Positions 1 to 11,268 of a stretch of DNA of 64,000 bases are shown here, in pieces. Below the pieces are notes generated by a model that saw only the letters and a list, made by a program, of their open reading frames with translations, was not told the DNA's origin and did not search any database. The first letter of the stretch is position 1. Every line of letters begins with the position of its first letter. This stretch comes from Heterohyrax brucei (lineage: Eukaryota > Chordata > Mammalia > Hyracoidea > Procaviidae), in NCBI GenBank assembly GCA_028571685.1, contig CM053143.1, positions 7,555,501 through 7,619,500 on the forward strand. Direction: 5' to 3'. Position numbers and translations under genes: made by a program.

Positions 1-750
1 GGATATTTTAACTGCAGATTTCACTTCTTAATTATAATGTCTGTAGAGTTTTAAACTAATTTGATGCCAAGTCTTCCTAACAATACTCTAGTCTGTGTAC
101 TACCATTCATGCAAAACACATGAAAGCTGCCTACAACAGCAAACAACTTTAACCGGGTCTGTTTCCAGGTAATAGCTCTGTGTGTTTGGAGAGAGAAAGT
201 CAAACATAGATCTACAGTTTTTTACCTGAAAATTCTGAGGCTGAATGTGTTTTGGAATTTAGTTTTTTTAAATTTTTAATTAAAGTGATATGAAACCTAT
301 ATATTAGATAACATATCCAGATACGTGTGATGGGAAAATTACTCTTAACATGTTAAAATATGAATATTCACAGTAAGTGGGGGAAAATAAAGACATCCAT
401 CATCTCGTGTCACACCAAGCATTCTGACTTGGTTTTGGGAATGGTAGATAAGAGTTTGTGGCATGTTTTAAAATCTAATCAAGTGTTAAAATACAAAAAA
501 TTATGTCTTATATTAATAAAAAGGAAAGAAAGTATCATTGTAGGCAGGTATTAGGCAAGTTTTCTTTTTAATCTGTTTTTGAAACTTTGTGAAAAGGGAG
601 TGGGGGCAGTATCTCACTTGTGACTTCATGAAAGGGATGGAAAATCAAAATCAACAGCCCAAGGCTGATAATCAAATGTGCCTCTTCTCTTCACCATGTG
701 TACCAGTTCTGTTCCTTCCATGGTACTCTGCTTTTCTGCTGGGTTCAGTA
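1..750. other. Unassigned intronic DNA at the window start
   Basis: AT-rich sequence with no open reading frame of note, no splice-flanked exon and no repeat family that I recognise. It is presumably part of the ARHGAP10 intron before the arginine-finger exon. Confidence 0.5.
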
Positions 751-1700
751 ATTCATTACAGTGGCCATGCAGAACCCAGACTATACTCATGATTGTGAGG
801 TTTATTACGGAAGTAACAGGTTACAGTTCAGGTTCAGGAACACACAGAGTATAGGTCTCCCATCAGGACAGCTTTCTAGCACTGCCACAGACACACCTCT
901 CTCTGGCCTCTCGGCCTCTGCCCTTCTCAGGCAAGTGTTACTGTTGTGCGTTGAATTGTGTCTCGCCCAAAATATATGTAGAAATATGGCTGGGTTGTGA
1001 TTGTCAGTATTGTGTAATTGCCCTCCATTTTTTTATTTTCCTATGCTAGATGTTAAAGGGGATTAGGGTGGGACAGCAAGGTCACCTCTGTACTCCACTG
1101 TAAAGGGAATTTCCTTGGAATGTGGCTGGCACTGCCTTTTATCCTATAAGAAATGAAAGGGAAGCGAGCAGAGAGTAGGGGGCAAAAGCAGCACCAGGAG
1201 TGGAGAGTGTCCTTCAGACCCGAGGTTTCTGTGCCAAGATGCTCCATACACAAGGAATTTCCTCAAGAGCCAACAAGGAGGAAAGTCTACCCCTGGAACG
1301 GACATCCTGAACTTGGACATGTGGCCTACAACTTATATGTAAGAATAGGCTTTTCTTGATAAAGCTGTCTGCTTGCGATGTTTCTGTTAGACCAGCATTA
1401 GATTACTAAAACAGTTACAAAGCTCTTTTAGCCCCTGTTGATGAGTACTCAGGGGTACCTTACTCTGTCAGTGAGCCTCCTGCCTAAAGGTACCCAGCTT
1501 TCTCGCTTTGTGGTCTGAGAAGCCCACCATGCGGTCTCCTGTAGTTATTACTCTGCCGCGTCTTCTTGATGGATCTCCCTCTGTGTCTAGCACATGGACA
1601 CTGGGTCCAAAGGACGTACTTAATCTCCACTCTGGCTGGCTCTTCTTCCTTGGTGGTGGTAGGATCTTTACTCTGGAATTGGCTCTTTTTTAAGCCTAGT
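751..1700 (-). mobile_element. Unclassified LTR-like repeat, split by a younger solo LTR
   Basis: The flanks of the solo LTR at 942-1413 look like one older repeat. On the minus strand it has an AATAAA signal (complement near 800-806). Its + strand contains pyrimidine-rich blocks with CpG remnants (1500-1690). The GTTAC at 937-941 and 1414-1418 is the duplicated target that rejoins the halves. I infer an antisense retroviral LTR, but could not see unambiguous outer ends, so class and limits are uncertain. Confidence 0.35.
942..1413 (+). mobile_element. Solo LTR, MaLR/MLT1-like
   Basis: A 472-bp element starting TGTTG and ending AAACA, flanked by the 5-bp duplication GTTAC (937-941 and 1414-1418). 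Features recalled from MLT/MaLR LTRs are the start GTTGAATTGTGTC, the stretch TTAGGGTGGGACA, and the end with AACTTGGACAT and TTTCTGTTAGACCAGCATTAG. There is no internal retroviral sequence. It resembles the copies at 8360-8873 and 16724-17245. TG...CA plus a 5-bp duplication makes LTR identity firm; the family name is inference. Confidence 0.7.
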
Positions 1701-2247
1701 GGGATCTTGAAACTGACCAGTCCCCATGGTGGGTCATAATTACCTTATTTTGCACAGCCCTATCCTATCACTTAGGTGAGAGTTAGAAGCATGTGGTGAG
1801 AATGGCTACACAAAAGTTCTCCATTGCTCCCTAGACTTGATCACATTCACTGCTGAGGCTTAGACACCTCCGGTAGTACCTGACACCTGTTTGATGAATA
1901 TTCGATGAACAAGTACACATGTGCGAAGAGATAGTGGTAGGGAAGGGTTAGGGAAGACTTCAACCTAAGCATAGGCACAGAGGTGGGAATGAACTTGGTT
2001 AATGACGGAATGTTGCCAGTGATCTGCTCTCAGTGAATGAGGGTGTTTTTTGGCAAATACTCTAAAATAAGTGTAGGTGGGTGAGGTGGAGCTCTTACTG
2101 GATGGCCTTAAGTACTGTTCATGCTGAGGATTTTGGACTTGATTGGATAAGACTGGAGAAGAACTTAGACATTAAAAGTGGTTTGAAAATTTAAAAGGTA
2201 GGAAAAAAGAGATGGTGTCCGGAAAGGAGTAGATTGTGCTTCTCTGC
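1701..2247. other. Intronic DNA, nothing recognised
   Basis: No reading frame, RNA gene or known repeat could be supported. Confidence 0.4.
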
Positions 2248-2444
2248 AAAAACCAAAAACTTTTTGCCATTGAGGCAGTTTCAACACATACAGGGCAGAG
2301 TAACCTGTCGCATAGGGGTTCTGAGGCTGTAATCTTTACAGAAGCAGATTGCTGTGTTTTTCTTTTGCAGAGTGACTAGTGGGTTTGAACCACTGACCTT
2401 TCCATTATCAGCTGAGTGCTAAAGCACTGCACCTCCAGGGCTCC
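2248..2444 (-). repeat. AfroSINE, long subtype
   Basis: The antisense copy shows CAGGGCAGAGTA, a GGCTGTAATCTTTACAGAAG block, then the tRNA-derived head reading GGTTTGAACCACTGACC and ending CTCCAGGGCTCC. The GGCTGTAATCTTTACGGAAG block marks the long subtype. Confidence 0.85.
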
Positions 2445-3814
2445 TTTTTTTTTTTTCTGCAAGAATGCCTTAATAAATGTGCACACATAATATTCAAGAC
2501 TGTGTTGAAGAGTCAGAGATTAGTCTGAAGTTAGAAGCAAGAAAGAAGAGTGACTTATTAAACTTTAAACAGCAAAGGAGAGATGAGGGGTACAAAGCTC
2601 TTTTAGCCCCTGTTGATATGTTGATGAATATTCAGCAATAGTTAATCCATTTGGCTGACAGGAAGTTTTGGAAGAGAAGCTGGAAAGCACATCATAAACC
2701 TACCTATATGACTTGGAATGTTGGTAGGTTTGTATTCTTTGAACGTATTTATTTAATATCTTTTGTAGGAATGTGTATGTTCATAGATACAGAGTATGCT
2801 TGGATTCTCATTTTGTTAGCCCAGAGCCTTTAAGAACACTGTGCCAACAACTAGAAAAGCCTAGAAGACTTGTGTATATGTATCTGACAAGTTATTTCCA
2901 AGCTGCTGTTGTAAAGTTTATTTAAATTTCATTTTGAAAGTAAAAGCTGTGTTGAGTAGCATTAATTCCACCTTGCACCTTCCATTATGCATTAGCAATT
3001 AGGTTGATGAATTTGAACTTGATCAATGATCTGATAGTAATTACCAGCCCAGAATGATTATTATTGCTGAATTCATATTCTTATTTCACTTCTCCGTGTA
3101 TTTCAGGCTCTTTTCATAGAGGCATCCTTGTTTGACAGCAGATGATGACTTGCTCTTTTGGCTTCTGGCAGTGAGGTCAGACTATTTTAGGTTTCTTAAA
3201 TAAAAGAATATTGAAAAAAAATCCTCTGTATTTTAAAATATCTGGACATACCTTTTAGCTTCTAGGGGAAGGAAGAAAGGAGGCCCAGGCTTTTCTCCTT
3301 TAGTGGATCAAAAGAGCTCAGATTTTTTTCTTTTTTGTAACTGTGGTAAAAATAAAAAGAATACAACATTTCACAATTCAGCAGTTTCTACACCTGTAAT
3401 TCAGTGACGTTGATTATGTTCTTCATGCTGTGCAGCCATTATAGTTATACTTGCTCAGACTATTCTTCTAGAAAGGTCTCTGATTTTTGTGTTTCTTGGC
3501 CATTTTCTTCCCTTTTTTTTGCCGGTTGCTGGTAGGGCTGACCTGTGTTTTTGTCCATTCTTACATTGAGTGATCATTCCCTGTCAGCAAGGTGTGTCTC
3601 TCCTAAATTGATTCTTTAGACTTGTAAACTTTGAATAGATGTGTATAGACTGAAGGGCTAGACTTTGCTCTTCTGGTTCTTTGCGCTCTTTGGAGATAAT
3701 TCATAGCAAAAGGTAAATAGAACATAAGCTTTAAGAAAAATGAGAAGAAGAAGAAAAAAAAAGGCAAATGAGAGAAAAAGAAAATATTTAATTTGCCAAA
3801 GAGTAACAAAAGCC
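2445..3814. other. Intronic DNA with a 27-bp duplicate of 1416-1442
   Basis: Mostly unrecognised AT-rich sequence. Positions 2591-2617 repeat 1416-1442 exactly (27 bp), suggesting a remnant of the LTR-like block. The 3' flank carries one copy of the probable RTE target-site duplication. Confidence 0.4.
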
Positions 3815-5414
3815 TTGTGTGAGTGTTGTTGTTGGGTCCCATAGACTTGGTTCCGACTCACAGTGAACAACAGAAGAAACTACTGCCTGGTCTTTGCACC
3901 CTTCTCACAGTTGTCACTGTGTTTGAGTCTGTTGTCACAGCCATTGTGTCACTTCATCTTGTTGAAAGTCTTTCTCTTTTTTTGGTGACTCACTACAGTA
4001 CCAATCATGATGTCATTCTATAGGTACTGGTCTCTCCTAATAACACATCCAAGGTACATGTGATGAAATTTTTCCATTCACACTTAAAAGGAACATTCTG
4101 ACTGTACTTCCTCCGAGAGAGATTTGTTCATTCTTCTGGCAGTCCCTGGTATAGTCTGTATTCGTCACCAACACCATAATTCAAAAGCATCAATCCATCT
4201 TTGGTCTTCCTTGTTCATTTTCTGGTTTTCTCGTGCTTATGGGCTGATTGAAAATACCATGGCTTAGGTCAGGCATGCTTTAATCCTCAAAGTGACATCT
4301 TTGATTTTCGACACTTTAAAGAGTTCTTTTATTGCCAATTTGCCCAATGCGATGTATCCTTTGATTTTTTTGGTTACTGCTTCCATGGGTATTGGTTGTG
4401 GATCCAAGTAAAGTGAAATCATTGACAACTTCAGTCTTTTTTCTCCATTTATCATGATGTTGTTTATTGATCTAGTTGTGAAGATTTTTGTTGTCTTCAT
4501 ATTGACAGGTAGTTCATACTGAAGCCTGTAGAGTTTGATCTTCATAGTAAGTAGTTTAAGTCCTCTTCCCTTTCAGCAGGCAAGATTATATCATCTACAT
4601 ATTGCTGGATGTTAAGGAGTCTTCCTTCAAAGCTGTTGCAGCATTCTTCTTCATATAGTTTAGCTTCTTAGGTTATTTGCTCAGCATACAGATTAAATAA
4701 GTATGGTGAAAGTATACAACCTTTCCAGATTTTAAATCATGCAATATCCCCCTGTTCTACTCCAGTGACTTCCTCTTGGACTTTGTATAGGTTCCTCATG
4801 AACGCAATTAAAAATGTTTTGCATTTCCCATTCTTTGCAGTGTTATCCATCATTTCTTATGATCCACTTAGCTGGATGTCTTTACATAGAAAATAAAACA
4901 CAGATAAACATCTTTCTGGTATTCTCTGCTTTTAGGCAAGATCCATCTGACATCAGTGATGATATCCCTCATTTCACATTCCCTTCTGAAGCCGATTTCA
5001 ATTTCCGTTGTTTCCATGTTGATGTGTGCTAGAATTGTTTTTGAATTATCTTGAGCAAAATTTTACTTGCCTGTGATATCAATGATATTTGATAATTTCC
5101 ACATTCGGTTGGTTCATCTTTCTTTGGAATGGTCACAAACATGAATCTCTTCTAGTTGGTTGTCAGGTAGATGTTTTTCAAATTTCTAGCCATTGATAAA
5201 ATATGTGAGCACTTCCAGCTTTGCATGTGTTTGTTGAAACATGTCAATTGGTTTTCTTTCCATTCCTGGAGACCTATTTTTTGCCATTTCCTTCAGTGCA
5301 GCTTGGCCTTCTTCCTTTAGTACCATTGGTTCTTGACCATATGCTGCCTCTTGAAATGGTTAAACACTGACCAGTTCTTTTTGATACAGTGACTGTGTAT
5401 TTCTTCCACCTTTT

Positions 5415-7228
5415 TCCTTTTTCCTATTTTTTAAAAAAATTATGATTAAGTGAAATTACACAATACAAATCAATTCTGAATGCCTCAGTATCTGCAGCTC
5501 CATCTGCTGTTCACACCCTGTGACAGCACATTCTTCCTTTTTACTGTGCATTTCTAGTAACCTCTTAATGAGCACCTGTCTCCTCCTTTCCACCCTCTCC
5601 CATCTAGGAAGAAACCAGTAGGACAGCCTCTTATGAATTTATAAAACCATACACACACCATATGCTCAAACTATGTCCCCAAGTCTAGTCCATTCTTGTC
5701 TGAAGAGTTGACTTCAGTACTGGTTTCAGGGCAGGGCCAGCAGCAAGTCTAGGGGGCATGTTCCTAGGGGACCTTCCAGGCTGTTGGACCATCAGTTCTG
5801 GTCTTTTAGAAGAGTTCATGAGCTGTACACCCTTTTTTCTCGCGTTGCCTCAGGGACTCTATTTTGTCCCCCATCATGGTTACCTTTGGTGGTAGCCAGA
5901 CACTGTCTCGTTCTTCTAGTCTCATTCTTATGTAGTTTCCCATTCATGTCAGTCCTTCTGCCTCCTGAGCTCATTTTTCCTCATTTCTTTGATGTTCTTG
6001 GTCATCATCTGTTCCAGATGGGTTGGGATCATTTGGGTATCTCAGATGGCAGATTGCTAGCTTTTAAGACCCCAGATGCCACTCACCATCACAGGGTGCA
6101 GAAGACTGTCGTAGCTAAAGGCTAGCTATGCTGGTTAACCTTGACATCCCCTGAAAACATAGTCCTGAGACCCATGTCCCTGATACTCTATTCTCTGGAA
6201 TATTGAGTTTAGTAAACCTTTCAGTTTATGGTGTAGTCCAGTTATGCTGATCTGCTGTCTGCTGCATGCTGTCACTTCCATCACCTAACCAAATTCCTAA
6301 TGACTATCTAATCTACAAGCAGCTCATTCAGAGGATACTCTTCCCATCCTTGTAGCTGTCAAAGAGACTTTTCTTCTGTATTTAAGTCCATTTTTAAGTC
6401 CTTATAGCAGAGGACTCATAAAATACTTGTCCTTTTGCCACTGAGTGATTTCATTCAGTATAATGTCTTCTCATTGAAACTAGATTGTGAGATGCTTCTT
6501 ATAATCATCATTTTTCCGTATCATTGCATAGTATTCCATTGTGTATAGGTACACTAGTTTGTTTATGCATTTATCTGTCGATGGACACCTAGGTTGATTC
6601 CATCATTTTGTTATTGTGGACAGTGGTGTGATAAACATTTGTGTGCATGTATCTGCTCGTGTGGCAGCCTTTATTTCTGTAGAATGTATTCCAAACGGTG
6701 GGATTGCTGGATCATATGGTATTTCTATTTCTAACTTTTTAAGGAAGTGCAAAACTACTTTCCAAAGAGGTTGCACCGTTTTGCATTCCCACCAGCAGTG
6801 TAGGAGAGTTCTAGCCTCTGCACAGCCTCTGCAGCATTTGTTGTTTCATGTTTTTTGGATTATTGCCAATCTTGTTGGGTGAGATGGCATCTCACTGTAG
6901 TTTTGATTTGGATTTCTTTTAATAGCTAATGATCGTGATCATTTCCTCATGTGTCTTTTGACTGCCTGGATGTCTTCTTTGGTGAAGTGTCTGTCCATCT
7001 CCTTTGCCCATTGCAGTTATTTAGTGTTTTTCCTGTTGATATTTTGCAGTACCTTGTAGATTATGGAAATCAGACATTGATCCAACATGTAGTTGCCAAA
7101 TATTTTTTCCCATTCTGTAGGTAGACTTTTAACTGTCCTGATAAAGTCTTTCGATAAGCGTAAGTGTTTGATTTTTAGTAGTTCTGATTTATCTGTTTTC
7201 TCTTCTGTTGTTTTTCTTGTTGGTTAGA
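5415..7228 (-). mobile_element. L1 3' fragment nested in the RTE
   Basis: It begins with the antisense L1 3'-UTR (TTATGATTAAGTGAAATTAC near 5440) and runs through antisense ORF2 C-terminal sequence, for example TTGCATTCCCACCAGCAGTG near 6781. It ends near 7228. It interrupts the RTE exactly, with target sequence TTCCACCTTTT (5404-5414) echoed by TTCCATCTTCT (7230-7240). About 1.8 kb, 5'-truncated, no intact frame. Confidence 0.8.
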
Positions 7229-7275
7229 TTTCCATCTTCTGTTGATGCTTATTGTATCACTGAATATTTTGCACA

Positions 7276-7316
7276 TAGTATCACCATGAGTCGGATCCGA
7301 CTCGACGGCACTTGGC
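7276..7316 (+). mobile_element. 41-bp micro-insert, 3'-tail-only RTE/AfroSINE-like
   Basis: A 41-bp piece containing the perfect 16-bp palindrome GAGTCGGATCCGACTC and ending GGCACTTGGC. It is absent from the matching place in other RTE copies of the window and is 38/41 identical to 27998-28038. It resembles the last 40 nt of RTE/AfroSINE, but its end differs from the RTE tail CACCTAACAAC. Confidence 0.6.
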
Positions 7317-7333
7317 CTTGGCGATCCTTCAGT

Positions 7334-7530
7334 ATGGACAAAATATTGAATGATACAAGAAGCATCAAAAGAATATGAAAGAAATACAGAATCACTGTAT
7401 CAATAAGAATTGGTCTGCTAACCAAAAGGTCAGCAGTTCAAATCCACCAATGCACCTTGGAAACTGTGTAGACCAGTTCTACTCTGTCCTGTGAATCAGA
7501 ATTGACGTTATAGCACTGTTTGTGTGTTTT
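7334..7530 (+). mobile_element. Chimeric insert: inverted RTE piece fused to a 5'-truncated AfroSINE
   Basis: 7334-7413 is RTE in sense orientation. It joins directly to AfroSINE sequence starting TGCTAACCAAAAGGTCAGCA and ending near 7520. The whole insert lies between ATCCTTCAGTAT (7322-7333) and ATCCTTCAATAT (7531-7542), a 12-bp target duplication with one mismatch. Confidence 0.65.
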
Positions 7531-7941
7531 ATCCTTCAATATTGCTACTCTAGGCTTGGATTTTTTTTTTTTTTTTTTAGTTCTTTTAGCTTGAGAAATG
7601 CCTAATATGTTCTTCCCTTTTGGGTTCTAACTCCAAGTTTTTACATGTTTTCACTCTAATACTCTGCTTTGTGTTCTTGAATCACCCTTTGAAATCTGTT
7701 CGGCTCTTTTGTTTATCATTTTTTGCATTCACTTTAGGTACTGTGCATTCAAGAGCAAGTTTCAGAGTTGCTCCTGACGTCTCTTTTGGTCTTGTATTTC
7801 TTTCTTGTCTTTTTAATCAGTTATTGCTTTCCTGATATGATGCCCTTGATGTGATCTCATAACTTGTCTTGTGTTCCATCGTTAGTGTTCAGTGCATCAC
7901 ATCTGTTCTTGAGATAGTCTTCAAGTTCAGGTGGGTGTACT

Positions 7942-9575
7942 GGTCTGTCAGTTGGTCATACTGTGGTGGCTTATGTGTTTCTATAAAGCTAGAAGATAAG
8001 CCTCTGATACTTCAAATACCAGCAGGGTCATCTGTGGTTTCAGTAGAGCTTTCAGAGTGAAACAGACTAGGAAGAATAACCTGACAGTGTGGTTCGAAAG
8101 AAAATAATTGGCTAGTGAAACCCTATGAAAAGCAGCAGAACGTTGTCTGAGGTAAGTAATGCTGGAAGATCAACCCCTTAGGTTGGAAGTCCTTCGAATT
8201 ATGACTGGGGAAGAGCTGCTGTCTCAAAGTAGTGTGGACCTTCATGACATTGATTAAGGAAAGCTTTGATCCTGCCCATTCATTTCCTGATATAGCATGA
8301 TTCAAAATGAGAAGAAACAGCTGCAACCATCCATTAATAATCAGGACATGATGTCATAGATTGAACCCCACCCCCCATGTGAATAGCCATTTGGCTAGGT
8401 CATCATTCCCAATATTTTGTGATTTTTTTCATATGCTGTGCACCCGAATCTCTGCTTGTGGCTAATAGATAGGACAATTATGTTAAAAGAGATCAGGGTA
8501 GGACTGCAACATCCTTGCTAAGGGAGTTTTCCCTGGAATGTGGGTTGTAGCACCATTTATCCTTTCATCCTTTGTGAGATGAGAGAGAAGCAGGCAGAGA
8601 ATTGGGAACTTCACACCATCAAGAAAGCAGCATCAGGAGTAGAGTGCGTCCTTGAGACCTGAGGTTCCTGTACCACGATGTTCCCTGACCAAAGACTGAC
8701 ACAACACAAGGACTTTCCTCCAGAGCAAACAGAGGGAAAGCTTTCTCCTGGAATGGACACTGTGAATTTGGACTTGTAGCCTACTGAAGTGTGTAAGAAT
8801 AAACATATCTATCTCTTTGAAAGCCACACACTTTGTGGTATTTCTGTTACAGCAGCACTACCTGACTGAAACACATAGAATGTACAGAGTGTGAATCTAG
8901 GAAAACTGGAAGCTGTCAGAAATGAAATGGAATGTGTAAGGATATTCTAGGCATTAGTGAGTCGACGTGGACTGGTGTTGGCCTTTTGGAACCAGTCAGT
9001 CACATAGCCTACTATGCTGGGAATAACAAATGAAGAGAAATGGGATTGCATTCTTCATCAAAAGGAATGTTTCAAGCTCTGTCTTGAAGTGTCAGACTGT
9101 CATTGATAGGATTTTATTTATGTTCCCATAAGGAATACTAGTTACTCTGAATTACACATGAATAACTAAGGCCAAAGATGAAGAAATTGAAGACTTTTAC
9201 CAACTTCTGTATTCTGAAATTGGTCAAACATACAGTCAAGATGCATTGATAGTTACTGCTGGTTGGCATGTGAAAGTTGGAAACATGGAAGAAGGATCGA
9301 TAGTTGGAAAATATGGCCTTGGTGATAAAAATGACACCAGAGATTGCACAGTAGAATTTGGGAGACCAGTGATTCATTCATTACCAATACTTTTTTTTTT
9401 AGCAACATAAGTGATGACTATACATGCAGACCTCCCCCGATGGAATAAACAGGAATGAAATTGACTGCCCCTGTGGAAAGACAGAATGGAAAAAGTCAAT
9501 ATCGTAAGAACTGACCATCATTTGCTCATATGCAAGTTCAAGTTGAAAAATAAAATGAGAGCCCAAATATGATCT
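7942..9575 (+). mobile_element. RTE (BovB-like) LINE, 5' half, inverted relative to its 3' half
   Basis: It starts with the RTE 5'-UTR (GTCAGTTGGTCATACTGTGG near 7947) and runs through the apurinic-endonuclease-like domain. Recognisable stretches include GCATTAGTGAGTCGACGTGG (near 8951) and GGCCAAAGATGAAGAAATTG (near 9170). It stops at about 9575 in the endonuclease-RT linker, where the antisense half at 7941 begins. Interrupted by a solo LTR at 8360-8873. Frames are broken. Confidence 0.85.
8360..8873 (+). mobile_element. Solo LTR, MaLR/MLT1-like, nested in the RTE
   Basis: 514 bp flanked by CATAG at 8355-8359 and 8874-8878. The RTE sequence resumes immediately after the duplication. It shares with 942-1413 the CAGCACCAGGAGT-type block, GAATTTGGACTTGTAGCCTA and the terminal TATTTCTGTTACAGCAGCAC. 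It is younger than the RTE copy it interrupts. Confidence 0.75.
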
Positions 9576-9585
9576 TTGTATGAGT

Positions 9586-10369
9586 AGTATGTTACAATTT
9601 ATAGACTACACATTGATGTCATGTCATTTGCTTTCATCCTAACCTAGGGTGTGGGATGCTGCTCTTGATCTCAGAGAGGGTTCAGGCCTTGTCGCAGTTT
9701 TCAGAGCTGATGAGTGCTCGAGCTGTGACTAGCATCCAGTTGTTATAGACTCTGTATGTTAGTCTTTTCATCACCCTGTGTGGGAGGGGAAGAGCAAGTA
9801 AACCCCCTTGGGCAAATTCCGTGTCCTTTTTTTTCAGTGTTGTTTTGTTTTGTTTTGGAAACACTGAGAATGAGAAGCAGCATCTACTTGTCAGCTAGTT
9901 GTGTTCTTGTTAGCTTTAACATGCATCGTGCAGAAAATAAACACACAGCTGAAAAACTGCAACCCTTCAGACGAGTAAAGATAATAAGTCATCGTTTTTG
10001 AAAGTTGTTATTTTATTTTGAGAAGGTTGAAACTTTAAAAAAAAGAAAGAGAGTGGTACAACGAACTCTCATGTTTTACCCCTCAGGTTCAACAGTGGTC
10101 AAGGTCTTGCCACACTTCCTTCATCTGTCCTGTCTTTCCTCATAAAGAATATTTAAGATACCTTACTTTTACCCCTACATTTTTCAGTATGCAACTTTAA
10201 TTAATATGGTGTTAATGCCACACCCAGTATTTCTTGATTGCATCAAGAATTTTCTTCTGTTTATAATTGGTTTATGCAAATCAGAATACAAACATTTGCT
10301 CAGTATACTAAGTCAGATTTGACAATAAATTTTCTCCCCAACTGTCTTTATTTCTCACCTGTTTTGCTC
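9586..10369. other. Intronic DNA, nothing recognised
   Basis: No exon, RNA gene or confident repeat. A (TTTTG)n stretch lies near 9841-9857. Confidence 0.4.
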
Positions 10370-10566
10370 AGAGGTCCCTGGGTGGTGCAAACAGTTGTCT
10401 GTTAATGTGAAGGTTGGCGGTTCGAGCCTACTCAGCAGCACTATGGAAAAACAGGCCTGGCAATTTATTTCTGAAAAGATTACAACCAGGAAAACCTTCT
10501 GGAGCCGTTCTACTCTGTAACACGTGGGGTCTCTATGAGTTGGAATCAGCTTGACAGCATTGCAGT
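10370..10566 (+). repeat. AfroSINE, long subtype
   Basis: Sense head GGTCCCTGGGTGGTGCAAAC, a GAAAAGATTACAACCAGGAAAACC internal block, then CTCTATGAGTTGGAATCAGC. Confidence 0.85.
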
Positions 10567-11193
10567 ACTGTACTTAGGAGCACTTTGTTTTAGGTCTCCT
10601 CAGAGAGATGTGGTAGTGATTTGGTTCATTTGGATGGAGAATTTTCAGTCATTCTCATTTGAATTTTGAGAGCTCATTACTAGACGAGGCATGTGTGACA
10701 TCTCTTAAAAAGCAATAGAGTTTTGCCCTAGTGTTGATTAATATTTCCATGGTCTTTGGGAATCATATAACCAGTGGTTTCTTTCCATGTACTAACTGTT
10801 ACCATATTACTTTTAAAAGTCTGAAACTTTTCAAGAAAAATGTCAACACCAAGTAATGTAATAAACATGTACCTGTTACGAATCTTTATGAATGACACTG
10901 GTATATATTTCGGCATATCCACGGGTACTACGTAAGTTGTTTATTTCATTAACATTGACTCTTACTACTTTTGTCTACACAAAACATTGTCTTATGGTAT
11001 TATTTTCCACCCACAACTCATGAACGTATAACCGGTAAAACAAGTTGATAAACAGTTGTTTTTGTCAGACATTTGTAGAGTCAACAAGAATGCTGCTAAT
11101 GTGAACAACAAAGATTGTAAATGTGACTGTTGAATGATAGCTTTTAAAATGTCATGGTTCTGCATTTTACTAACATTTTCTCTCTTCTAATAG

Positions 11194-11268
11194 GTATAAA
11201 TGACCAAGGATTGTACAGAGTTGTGGGGGTGAGTTCAAAGGTCCAGAGACTTCTGAGTATGTTGATGG
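11194..11268 (+). CDS. ARHGAP10: ARHGAP10 RhoGAP-domain exon carrying the arginine finger
   Basis: A 75-nt internal coding exon, acceptor AG at 11192-11193 and donor GT at 11269-11270. It opens by completing a split Gly codon and reads (G)INDQGLYRVVGVSSKVQ followed by RLLSMLM, ending with the first base of the next codon. GLYR is the RhoGAP arginine-finger motif; the catalytic Arg is the AGA at 11217-11219. In this family the finger enters the active site of a Rho GTPase (RhoA/Cdc42 for GRAF proteins) and speeds GTP hydrolysis. VSSKVQRLLS fits ARHGAP10 rather than ARHGAP26, which as I recall reads VNSRVQKLLS. A strong donor-like GTGAGT lies inside the exon at 11229-11234. The preceding exon is not in the window. 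Confidence 0.93.

Larger units (their letters stand above)
3825..7941 (-). mobile_element. RTE (BovB-like) LINE, 3' half, antisense, with nested insertions
   Basis: The antisense 3' end starts at the GTTGTTGTTGGG tail (3825) and proceeds through the antisense reverse-transcriptase region to about 5414. It resumes at about 7230 after a nested L1, and again at 7531 after a micro-insert and a chimera, ending at about 7941 in the linker between endonuclease and RT. The reading frame is heavily broken. It is the 3' part of one insertion whose 5' part follows in opposite orientation at 7942-9575. Confidence 0.85.
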
